Part shown: in pieces, positions 1 through 6,169 of the stretch
Layout: each line of letters begins with the position of its first letter
How positions within the stretch are numbered: the first letter of the stretch is position 1
From: CAZWUZ01 sp964637655 [NCBI: uncultured bacterium]
GTDB lineage: Bacteria > DAOPZR01
Direction: 5' to 3'
Assembly (NCBI GenBank): GCA_964637655.1
Contig: CAZWUZ010000184.1
Span: forward strand, 1 to 7,856
Length of the DNA stretch: 7,856 nucleotides
Notes under the pieces: model-generated
What the model was told of the DNA's origin: nothing
Seen by the model: the letters and a program-made list of their open reading frames with translations, nothing else
Database searches by the model: none
Position numbers and translations under genes: made by a program

Positions 1-1
1 G

Positions 2-580
2 CTTATCGGGATAGGCAGACATTCAGCAGCAGGCGGTTCAGGTCCGGCGGAACGTTTCGCTGCCGTTATCGGCCGCGTGATGGGAACCGGGTGCGTACTG
101 CTGGCGGTGTTGCCGGTATTTGTAGGCACAGCCCTTGCTCTCGAAAATTTCGAAGGCAACTACGATCTCCCGGTGCTTGTTTTTCTGACATTCGCGATCA
201 TGGTGATTAACTATGTGCTCTCGGCAACAGTAGGCCGGATCACAGCGCGAATAGCGGAACCCCGGCTGACGATATGCAGCGGATTCGAACTGTGGTGTGT
301 AAGCGTTGGCATGGCCATCTTTGGGGGTTGGTTGATCGCATTGTTAGATAACATACTCGTATTCACGCCTGACCTGCAAATGCATAGTTCGCTCGTATCA
401 CTCATTGGCGGGTCAGCCATGCTTGCCATAATTGAAGGGATTCCCGGAGGATATGCTGTCGGAGTAGTTGTAGTGGCATTGCTGTTCTGGCGGCGCAGCC
501 GTTTGCAGCGTGAGATGACGCAGGGTAAAGCCGAGCTGCACCATTCGTCGGGGGAACATCCACTGGTGAGGAGAGTCTGA
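2..580 (+). CDS. Polytopic membrane protein, upstream copy (5' end outside window)
   Basis: The reading frame is open from the window edge, so this is the C-terminal 192 residues of a longer protein. It is hydrophobic, with about four membrane segments (near residues 28-47, 55-79, 98-120 and 131-162). It aligns along its whole visible length with the C-terminal half of the protein at 843-1835. Shared stretches include INYVL.A..GRI.AR.AE..LT, GGWLIA.LDNI.VF and AIIEGIPGG (ATIEAIPGG in the other copy), so the two are paralogues from a tandem duplication. The methionines near position 77 are internal, because the homology extends upstream of them. The stop codon overlaps the next start in TGATG (578-582), indicating translational coupling. 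I do not recognise the family and assign no function. The conserved acidic residues between helices (LDN, IEG) could be functional, but that is inference. Confidence 0.8.
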   Translation, partial: LIGIGRHSAAGGSGPAERFAAVIGRVMGTGCVLLAVLPVFVGTALALENFEGNYDLPVLVFLTFAIMVINYVLSATVGRITARIAEPRLTICSGFELWCVSVGMAIFGGWLIALLDNILVFTPDLQMHSSLVSLIGGSAMLAIIEGIPGGYAVGVVVVALLFWRRSRLQREMTQGKAELHHSSGEHPLVRRV

Positions 581-846
581 TGCGCCTGTTCCAAATGTGG
601 TTCCCGGTAATGATACTGACTGGCGCGTTGTCTGTTCCGGCGGCAGCGTTGGGTACGTACCGCACGATTTCGGACACGCAGCACAGCATGGCACAGTGTG
701 ACACGGGGATGATCCCGTTTGCCGCCGGCTACCGGCTGGCCCATGCCGGCTGTCCCGGGGTCAGGGTGGTGTATGGCAGCTACACTGTCTGGCGCGCACT
801 GCCCGGCGACTTGCTGCGGCATCTGCCTGGGGAAAAGAACGGATGA
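580..846 (+). CDS. Short secreted protein, truncated/chimeric paralogue of the gene at 1860
   Basis: This 88-residue protein starts at ATG 580, preceded by GAGGAG (568-573) at 6 nt spacing. Residues 1-25 form a signal peptide (hydrophobic core, then PAAALG). The mature start GTYRTISDTQ is identical to the protein at 1860-2426. Over residues 1-38 I count 25 identities with no gaps, and the two starts are exactly 1280 bp apart. After SMA the similarity stops abruptly. The last ~50 residues (ending RHLPGEKNG) resemble nothing in the paralogue, so the probable lipid-binding-like domain is missing. GC-rich third codon positions and the ATGA overlap with the next gene (843-846) suggest the frame is still translated. 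It is either a decayed copy fused to foreign sequence by deletion, or a genuine short secreted protein. Function unknown. Confidence 0.65.
   Translation: MRLFQMWFPVMILTGALSVPAAALGTYRTISDTQHSMAQCDTGMIPFAAGYRLAHAGCPGVRVVYGSYTVWRALPGDLLRHLPGEKNG
636..692 (+). repeat. 57-bp near-identical direct repeat, copy 1
   Basis: Aligned without gaps to 1916-1972, it differs at three positions (644, 654, 682). It covers the end of the signal peptide and the first residues of the mature secreted protein. Flanking sequence is much more diverged upstream and unrelated downstream of 692. Confidence 0.9.
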
Positions 847-1835
847 AGGATATGCTGCGCTGCGGCGGCGGAAGCATACGCTGGGGCATGGTGTTATTCA
901 AGATGCCGCTGTTGTGCTATGCCGTGGCAAACATCCTGTTTGTATTGCCGCGGAGTACGGTTGGGGCACGGGCATGGCTGGAATTGCTGCTGTTGGGGAA
1001 TCTGCTAGTCGCGTATGGCGCCGGCTGGTGCTTGGAAATGCTCCTGCCGCGCGGCAGACAATGGAATATTTCTGCGATGGGGAAATGGGTATTGCCCGCG
1101 GCGGTAGCAGTAGGCATACTTGTAGCACAGGTCGATACGCTGTCGCTTGTGCTGATACCGCTGCCGGTGCCGAATACCATGTCCGCATGCACGGTTTCCG
1201 TCCCCGGGACAGTTGTGGTAGCGATACACGGTGCGCTTGCCGGATTGTTCGCGGGCGGTCTTTTGCTTTGCGGGATGTGCAGCTCTGCATCAGTCAATTA
1301 TGCCGACCCGGCAAACTGCCACTATGCCAAGGTCGGCCGCTGGATGGGAATATGGTGTGTGGTGTTGACGGTGATGCCGGTGTGGGCATACATTGCCGGT
1401 TCGCTTGAGCATCATGAAGCCAATCACTTCACCCCGGTGATCATGCTGCTGACCAGCACAATTATGGGCATCAATTATGTCCTCGCGGCATCGATTGGTC
1501 GGATCATGGCACGCACAGCAGAACAGCATCTGACAATGCACAGCGAGACAAGTCTGCGATGTTTAAGTGCGGGGTTTGCTATCGGCGGGGGCTGGCTAAT
1601 CGCAACACTTGACAATATAATTGTATTTTCCCTCAAAGCGTTCGTACGTTCTTCAGTAGATTATCCGTTGTCGCTTATTTCACTTGTCAGCTCCGCTGCC
1701 GGTCTTGCTACGATCGAAGCAATTCCCGGAGGACTATTTGTCGGAACTGTTGTGGTGACATTGCTGCTTGCACGGCGCAATTATTTGCGGCACGAGATGG
1801 TGCTGCGTGAGACTGTGACACCGAGTGCGAAATGA
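843..1835 (+). CDS. Polytopic inner-membrane protein of unknown family, full-length copy
   Basis: This is a 330-residue hydrophobic protein with about eight predicted membrane segments: near 18-36, 44-67, 82-107, 120-146, 168-186, 197-221, 240-262 and 277-311. The start overlaps the preceding stop (ATGA at 843-846). Its C-terminal half is paralogous to the partial protein at 2-580, with matching INYVLAASIGRI, GGGWLIATLDNIIVF and ATIEAIPGG segments. That C-terminal half is therefore probably the conserved core. The short C-terminal tail after the last helix is basic (ARRNYLRHEM), consistent with a cytoplasmic end. The gene is AT-richer than the downstream enzymes: a hand count of 1621-1680 gives 23 G/C in 60. 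A secreted-protein gene follows each membrane-protein copy, so the two products probably act together at the membrane. I do not recognise the family; transport, sensing or enzymatic roles are all open. Confidence 0.8.
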   Translation: MKDMLRCGGGSIRWGMVLFKMPLLCYAVANILFVLPRSTVGARAWLELLLLGNLLVAYGAGWCLEMLLPRGRQWNISAMGKWVLPAAVAVGILVAQVDTLSLVLIPLPVPNTMSACTVSVPGTVVVAIHGALAGLFAGGLLLCGMCSSASVNYADPANCHYAKVGRWMGIWCVVLTVMPVWAYIAGSLEHHEANHFTPVIMLLTSTIMGINYVLAASIGRIMARTAEQHLTMHSETSLRCLSAGFAIGGGWLIATLDNIIVFSLKAFVRSSVDYPLSLISLVSSAAGLATIEAIPGGLFVGTVVVTLLLARRNYLRHEMVLRETVTPSAK

Positions 1836-1847
1836 ATATCTACGGGT

Positions 1848-1853
1848 GAGGTG
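1848..1853 (+). promoter_or_regulatory. Ribosome binding site deciding the start at 1860
   Basis: GAGGTG lies 6 nt before ATG 1860. It would overlap an alternative in-frame GTG at 1851, which has no comparable site. A related GAGGAG precedes the paralogous start at 580, so the site was carried with the duplication. Confidence 0.75.
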
Positions 1854-1859
1854 AGGAAA

Positions 1860-2426
1860 ATGCGCACACTCCGGATTGTGTTTGCCGTAGTGGCACTGAC
1901 AGCTATGCTATCAGCTCCGGCGGGAGCGTTGGGCACGTACCGCACGATTTCGGACACGCAGTACAGCATGGCCTACAGTTTCTCCAGTCCCTGTGATTCG
2001 GCCACGCTGCTGAATGTGCTCTTCGATTTCAACGATCTGCAGCAGTATGCCGGCCAGCCGGGGCTGACACTACACCTGCTGTCGGCGACCGCAACTGAGC
2101 AGATTGTCGGCTATGACTATGACGGCATGCTGTTCAAGGGGTCGGCGGTGGTGAAACGCACCCTGCACCGCGAGCGCGGCGAGATGACGTTTACGACACT
2201 GGCGGCACGGCAGAATAACAAATTGCTTCCCCGCATCGTCTCGTCGTCGGGATGGTATCGCGTCGTGCCGGCCGAAGCGGACAGCGGCAGTGTGAACTGT
2301 GTGCAGTACTATCAACTGACGGTCACTGATGAGCCGGTGGGCTGGCTGTATCATCGCTTCGCACGCCAGCAGGTGACGGACTTTTTCACCCGGCTGGAGA
2401 AACTTGTGCGCAGCCGTACGGAGTGA
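1860..2426 (+). CDS. Secreted protein, possible SRPBCC/START-like domain
   Basis: This is a 188-residue protein. ATG 1860 is chosen over GTG 1851 because of the GAGGTG site and because it aligns gap-free with the paralogous start at 580. Residues 1-25 are a typical Sec signal peptide (basic MRTLR, hydrophobic core, PAGALG), so the mature protein should be exported. The pattern from about residue 36 resembles SRPBCC-type folds (polyketide cyclase/START-like): a strand, then CDSATLLNVLFDFNDLQQYA as a helical segment, then alternating strands and a final long helix, FARQQVTDFFTRLEKLV. Members of that superfamily bind lipids or other hydrophobic ligands. The assignment rests on pattern only and could be wrong. 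The stop lies 4 nt before the methyltransferase start, implying one transcript. A ligand-carrying role for the membrane partner at 843-1835 is inference. Confidence 0.75.
   Translation: MRTLRIVFAVVALTAMLSAPAGALGTYRTISDTQYSMAYSFSSPCDSATLLNVLFDFNDLQQYAGQPGLTLHLLSATATEQIVGYDYDGMLFKGSAVVKRTLHRERGEMTFTTLAARQNNKLLPRIVSSSGWYRVVPAEADSGSVNCVQYYQLTVTDEPVGWLYHRFARQQVTDFFTRLEKLVRSRTE
1916..1972 (+). repeat. 57-bp near-identical direct repeat, copy 2
   Basis: This is the partner of 636-692, offset exactly 1280 bp, with three mismatches. In this copy the reading frame continues into the complete domain. Confidence 0.9.
2420..2423 (+). promoter_or_regulatory. Ribosome binding site deciding the start at 2431
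   Basis: GGAG sits 7 nt before ATG 2431 and overlaps the end of the preceding gene. The upstream in-frame TTG at 2404 has no such site and lies inside the preceding gene. Confidence 0.7.
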
Positions 2427-2430
2427 AGAA

Positions 2431-3099
2431 ATGACAAACAGTCGGCGGCAGGAACGCAGTCATGATACCACTTCGCGCTGGTACGATGCCGGCCTCAAAC
2501 TGCACTGGTTCGGGCGGTACCGGCGGTTCCGCTGTTCGCAGCTGGCGGCGGCCGGGCCGGTGTCGGGGAAAACCGTCATTGATTTCGGCTGCGGGACCGG
2601 GCTGCTGTATGATTTTATCGTGCAGCAGGCGAATCGTCCCGGTCGCTATGTGGGGATCGATCCCGGGCGGAAGATGCTGGCCATGGCATACGGCAAGCAT
2701 CCCGCTGCTGCTGATCGCCTGCTGGTGCGCAACGGCCTGATTCCGCAACTGCCGGTCAGGAATAATGCGGCTGACATGGTGTTCTCAAGCCTGGTGACGC
2801 ATCAGTTGCCGGGTGCGGACAAGAACATCCTGCTGCGCGAAGCCTTTCGCATCCTGCGCCCGGGCGGACGGCTGGTGATGGCGGAGTTCGGTGCGCCGGT
2901 GAATGTGGCGGGCCGCCTGAGCGGCTGGTACCTGCGCGCGGTATGGGGAAGAATCATCCCTGCTATCGGGCGCGGGTGCGAGGAAAATCTTGCCGGCCGG
3001 CTGCCCGCTATGATCGTGGCGGCCGGATTCGGCAGCGTGGTGACGACTGCCGTCTGGAAGGGGATGGTGCATGTCATGGCGGCGACAAAACCGGCATGA
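2431..3099 (+). CDS. Class I SAM-dependent methyltransferase (UbiE/Methyltransf_11-like)
   Basis: This is a 222-residue protein of the usual length for small Rossmann-fold methyltransferases. Motif I, which binds S-adenosylmethionine, is VIDFGCGTG at residues 49-57. The strand-2 acidic residue that contacts the ribose is in VGIDPG (74-79). NNAADMVFSS (111-120) is the motif IV region, and ILRPGGRLVMAEFG (141-154) is the typical motif VI. The closest general type is the UbiE/Methyltransf_11 group, which methylates small molecules, often quinones or lipids; the substrate cannot be read from sequence. No signal peptide is visible, so it is cytoplasmic. The stop overlaps the radical SAM start (ATGA, 3096-3099), and the gene follows the secreted-protein gene by 4 nt. 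It should be co-transcribed with both and probably acts in the same pathway. Confidence 0.9.
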   Translation: MTNSRRQERSHDTTSRWYDAGLKLHWFGRYRRFRCSQLAAAGPVSGKTVIDFGCGTGLLYDFIVQQANRPGRYVGIDPGRKMLAMAYGKHPAAADRLLVRNGLIPQLPVRNNAADMVFSSLVTHQLPGADKNILLREAFRILRPGGRLVMAEFGAPVNVAGRLSGWYLRAVWGRIIPAIGRGCEENLAGRLPAMIVAAGFGSVVTTAVWKGMVHVMAATKPA

Positions 3100-4394
3100 A
3101 CATCCTGCTCGTGCAGCCGCGCTGGCGCAGCCTGGGCTATCGCCGTAAGATCAAGGTCGACGAGCGCGCCATCCATCCGTTGTCGCTGGGCGTGGTCGCG
3201 GCGCTGTCCGGCGACCATGCGGTGCGGATCGTTGACGAGGCCATCGAGGATATTCCCGATGGCGCGTGGGATCTCGTCGGCCTGTCGGTCAACACCTTTA
3301 CCGCGCCGCGATGCTACGCGATTGCCGACCGCTTCCGTGCGCGCGGCATTCCCGTGGTTATGGGCGGCAGTCACACCGCGCTGCTGCCGGATGAATGCCT
3401 GCAGCATGCCGACAGTATCGTCATCGGTGATGCCGAAGACACCTGGCCGCAGGCGCTGGCCGATGCCGCCGCGGGGCGGCTGCAGCCGCGCTATGTCTCG
3501 GCCAATCGCGCCGCCGGCACGGTCATCCCGGCGCCGCGCCGCGACCTGTACCGTCCGCAGCGGCGGCAGGCGGTATACTGCCAGGCGACCCGCGGCTGTC
3601 GCAACCGGTGCAAGTTCTGCTATCTGCACTATTGTTCCGGCACACAGTACCGCCAGCGCGACCCGGAAGCGGTGCGGGCCGAACTGGCTGCGGTGGCGGA
3701 GCCGCTGGTGCTGTTTGTCGACGACAACATGTTCTGCGAACATGACTATGCCCGCGCACTCTGCAGCGCCATCACCCCGTTGCGCAAGCACTGGTGGATA
3801 CAGGCACCGACCGATATCGTCGATGACGAAGTGCTGCTGGCAGAGATGGCACGGTCCGGCTGTTTTTCCGTCAGTGTCGGGTTTCAGACCGCCCGCCAGT
3901 CGACTATTGCGGGAGCGCAGATCTGGCAGAACCGCATCGGCGACTATCGCCGGCTGGTGACGCAACTGCACCGCTACGACATCCTGGTCGACGGGACGTT
4001 TATCTTCGGTTTCGATACCGACGATGCGGCAACCTTTGCCGAAACCGAAGACCTGATCCGTGACCTCGGGCTGGACACCTACACCTTCTATTACCTGACC
4101 CCGTATCCGGGCACCCCGTTCTACGATTCGTATGCGCAGGCGGGACGCGTGCTGAGTGCCGACTGGTCCGATTTTGACTGGGATCATGTGGTGGTGGCGC
4201 CGCAGCAGCTGACCGCGACCGAATTGCAGGCGGGCGTGACGGAACTCTACCGGCGTCTTGATACCACCTATTACCAGCAAAACGTCAGGCGCAATCTGCG
4301 GCGGTATGCGCGCCTGGCTTTTTCGCCGGCGACGCTGCGTTTTCTCTGGTCGGTCGGCCGCTGTACGCACAATTCGGATCAGTATCGGGCCTAA
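3096..4394 (+). CDS. Radical SAM protein with B12-binding-like N-terminal domain
   Basis: This is a 432-residue protein. ATG 3096 is chosen because MNILLVQPRW is the classic first strand of this family and the start overlaps the methyltransferase stop. Residues 1-~135 form a cobalamin-binding-like Rossmann domain: HPLSLGVVAAL (27-37), VRIVDEAIEDI (43-53), LVGLSVNTFT (60-69), VVMGGSHTALLPDE (87-100) and the GDAEDTW segment (111-117). The radical SAM core follows, with the 4Fe-4S motif CRNRCKFC (C168, C172, C175), VDDNMF (208-213), FGFDTDD (304-310) and YLTPYPGTPFYD (333-344). The family performs methylations, cyclisations or other radical reactions, often in lipid, hopanoid, tetrapyrrole or natural-product pathways. 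The DxHxxG cobalamin-ligating motif is not visible, so B12 may bind base-off or not at all. Its substrate is unknown; context with a methyltransferase, a secreted protein and a membrane protein suggests a shared modification pathway. Confidence 0.9.
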   Translation: MNILLVQPRWRSLGYRRKIKVDERAIHPLSLGVVAALSGDHAVRIVDEAIEDIPDGAWDLVGLSVNTFTAPRCYAIADRFRARGIPVVMGGSHTALLPDECLQHADSIVIGDAEDTWPQALADAAAGRLQPRYVSANRAAGTVIPAPRRDLYRPQRRQAVYCQATRGCRNRCKFCYLHYCSGTQYRQRDPEAVRAELAAVAEPLVLFVDDNMFCEHDYARALCSAITPLRKHWWIQAPTDIVDDEVLLAEMARSGCFSVSVGFQTARQSTIAGAQIWQNRIGDYRRLVTQLHRYDILVDGTFIFGFDTDDAATFAETEDLIRDLGLDTYTFYYLTPYPGTPFYDSYAQAGRVLSADWSDFDWDHVVVAPQQLTATELQAGVTELYRRLDTTYYQQNVRRNLRRYARLAFSPATLRFLWSVGRCTHNSDQYRA

Positions 4395-4634
4395 GACACG
4401 CCGACGATCACCGGTGCAGACGGAAACGTAGGTATGCCTGCAGCCGATTGACGGGTAAAGCGCTTACGGTATGCAATGTGGCATGGCGTTTCGCCCCGCG
4501 TCTGAACTCGACCCGATAGCCGAACCACAGTAAGGCGCTCGCTGAGTCCAGCTCGGGGAGCCATTTGAACTACAACCAGCCGCAGTTTCAATGAGAACAG
4601 CCGGACCCCTTTCAGCAACGCCTGCATGGGAAGT
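4395..4634. other. Spacer between convergent genes, with a possible gene remnant
   Basis: No complete gene is supported here. The - strand frame from 4569 to 4408 is open for 53 codons between a TAG (4572-4570) and a TGA (4410-4408). It reads plausibly (for example SALLWFGYRVEFRRGA) but has no ATG or GTG start, so it may be a remnant. An 8-bp palindrome, CACCGGTG (4409-4416), and a small GCTC-GGG-GAGC hairpin (4551-4561) are present. Neither is followed by a T-run, so no intrinsic terminator can be called for either converging unit. Confidence 0.45.
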
Positions 4635-5906
4635 TCAGCCAACTTTTCCCTCAGCAAACGCAGATGGCAAAAGCGGGGCATAATAGTGCGGCAGGAAGTA
4701 TACAGAACGGTTCCCGATTTTCATAGTGGCAGTGAGATTGTCGTTCAACACAATTGCTGCCGGAGCTTCAGGGTATTGTTTGAGGAATTGACGCAACCCG
4801 GGAGGTATCTCCGGTTGCTTCAATGCGGCTTTAACTTCAATCGGCAAGGGCTGACGATCCTGCTCCAGGATAAAATCAACTTCATCCTGCTGGCGGGTAC
4901 GCCAGTAATATACTTCCTGTGCCAGACGCAGATTTTTGCGCAGTTCCTGCATCACAAACCACTCCCGCAACGCTCCCTGGTCAGGTCGTTTCGCCAGCGG
5001 CCGGAAATCGCGAAGAATGGCGTTCCGCAAGCCACTGTCAAAAAAATAGGTTTTCATGGTTTGCTTCAGTTCACGCCCGCGATTGGTAAAGTAGGGTTTC
5101 AGCAATTCGAGCACGAACATCTGGTTGAGGATGGACAGATCCTTCCGTACCTGCCGCAATGAATAATTGAGGTGTTGCGACGTCCCTTGCTCGCTCAGCA
5201 GGGTTCCTTCCTGTGCCGCCAGCATGACCAGCAACCTGTTGAATGAAAGGATGTCTTCTTCGCGCAACAGGGCTTTGATGTCCTTGTTGATGAAGGTGGC
5301 AACCAGATCGAGCAAGAGCCGCTTCCGGGCTTCGGCAGTCTGCTCATGAACGAGTCCGGGCATCCCGCCGAAAATCAGGAATTCAGCCCAGGCCGCACGC
5401 AAATGCTGATGCCGGGCAGGGGCAATAACCTCTGCCATCGTGTCCGGCAGATGCAGCCCGCGCCGATAACCCGGCAGCCACTCCGCAAACGACAGCGGGA
5501 AAACCCGGTAGAGACGACGGCGGCCGGCCAGGCTTTCCCGCAAATGCCGGTGCATTTCCAACGCCGAAGAACCCGAGGCGAACACCTTGACTCCCTGATA
5601 GCCGTCAAATAACGCCTTGAACAACCGCGTGGCATCAGGCAGGTAATGAAATTCGTCAATCAACAGAACCTGCCGCGAACGGCCGATGTCGGCCAGCAGT
5701 TCGCCATGGCCGCGGGCAAAGAACGCCGTATCACCCGGCTGTTCCAAGTCGAAATACCGGCACGGCAGTTTTTGCCGGCGGCAGTGTGCGGCCACGGCGC
5801 GGAGCAGCGTGGTTTTCCCCGCCTGACGCGGGCCGATGACAATGCCGACTTCACGGCGCGACTGCTCGGCCACCAACTCGGACAGCAACACCCGTTTGAG
5901 CTTCAT
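4635..5906 (-). CDS. AAA_14/DUF4143 family ATPase
   Basis: This is a 423-residue protein, the usual length for this family. The P-loop (Walker A) is GPRQAGKTT at residues 25-33, and Walker B is VLLIDEFHYLPD at 80-91. FASGSSALEM (109-118) fits the sensor-1/arginine region. The middle domain begins around FLIFGGMPGLV (176-186). The C-terminal DUF4143 part has the PD-(D/E)XK nuclease-like pattern: DEVDFIL (341-347) followed by IEVKA (356-360). In this family the nuclease-like fold is common, but the biological role is poorly defined; proposed links are to mobile or defence-type loci. No signal peptide or membrane segment is seen, so it is cytoplasmic. The start is the only ATG near the promoter, it has no Shine-Dalgarno site, and it probably begins a leaderless mRNA. 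It differs clearly from the ATPase at 6360-7586, so it is not a recent duplicate. Confidence 0.9.
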   Translation of the reverse strand: MKLKRVLLSELVAEQSRREVGIVIGPRQAGKTTLLRAVAAHCRRQKLPCRYFDLEQPGDTAFFARGHGELLADIGRSRQVLLIDEFHYLPDATRLFKALFDGYQGVKVFASGSSALEMHRHLRESLAGRRRLYRVFPLSFAEWLPGYRRGLHLPDTMAEVIAPARHQHLRAAWAEFLIFGGMPGLVHEQTAEARKRLLLDLVATFINKDIKALLREEDILSFNRLLVMLAAQEGTLLSEQGTSQHLNYSLRQVRKDLSILNQMFVLELLKPYFTNRGRELKQTMKTYFFDSGLRNAILRDFRPLAKRPDQGALREWFVMQELRKNLRLAQEVYYWRTRQQDEVDFILEQDRQPLPIEVKAALKQPEIPPGLRQFLKQYPEAPAAIVLNDNLTATMKIGNRSVYFLPHYYAPLLPSAFAEGKVG

Positions 5907-5941
5907 GGTGACATTCTATACGGTTCCGTATACATTGTCAA
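5907..5941 (-). promoter_or_regulatory. Sigma70-type promoter with palindromic operator for the ATPase at 5906
   Basis: Read on the - strand, a perfect -35 TTGACA (5941-5936) and a -10 TAGAAT (5918-5913) are separated by 17 bp. Only 6 nt lie between the -10 and ATG 5906-5904, so transcription should start at or next to the A of the start codon. An inverted repeat with 7-bp arms, TATACGG and CCGTATA around a 2-nt centre (5917-5932), fills most of the spacer and touches the -10. A bound repressor there would block RNA polymerase. Similar operators are used by autoregulating antitoxins, but the regulator here is not known. Confidence 0.8.
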
Positions 5942-6169
5942 CAGACTGCATATGCCGGCCATTCCCGGTTGGACAAGTTATCGCCATAAAAAGGTTGCCC
6001 GAAAGGTCCTGCTTTCTATCCAGTTCAGGGGGCATACAGGTCGCAAAAAATTACGGTCGCAAAACCGCGTCCGCTAGATCATACTGCCGCGGACATACTG
6101 TACGCGGCCGGTGCTGCCGTTTCGCGGTCTGCTGAATGCTGCAATGCACGATGGTGACGATTACCTTTG
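5942..6169. other. Non-coding gap with no supported gene
   Basis: No convincing gene is present. A 39-codon - strand frame (6035-5916) has no ribosome binding site or recognisable motif. The only visible structure is a 10-bp direct repeat, GGTCGCAAAA, at 6039-6048 and 6055-6064. Confidence 0.5.

Noticed and set aside
719-1408. Long + strand frame across the junction of the secreted and membrane genes
   Set aside because: It overlaps two better-supported genes in another frame, is rich in Arg/Cys/Gly without domain pattern, and has no ribosome binding site.
2943-3095. Upstream in-frame extension of the radical SAM gene
   Set aside because: It lies inside the methyltransferase gene and reads as out-of-frame sequence; MNILLVQP at 3096 is the family N-terminus.
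2802-4370. 522-codon - strand frame opposite the methyltransferase and radical SAM genes
   Set aside because: It is an antisense shadow of GC-rich codons; the + strand frames carry clear family motifs.
4395-4634. Intrinsic terminator between the convergent genes
   Set aside because: Only short palindromes are present, and neither is followed by a T-run.
4391-4681. 96-codon - strand frame overlapping the end of the ATPase at 4635
   Set aside because: It overlaps the well-supported ATPase C-terminus, shows no recognisable motif and has no ribosome binding site.
5916-6035. 39-codon - strand frame just before the ATPase at 5906
   Set aside because: It has no ribosome binding site or motif, and it runs through the promoter and operator of the next gene.
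5646-6077. 143-codon + strand frame covering the ATPase start and promoter
   Set aside because: It is antisense to the P-loop region of the ATPase and has no family pattern.
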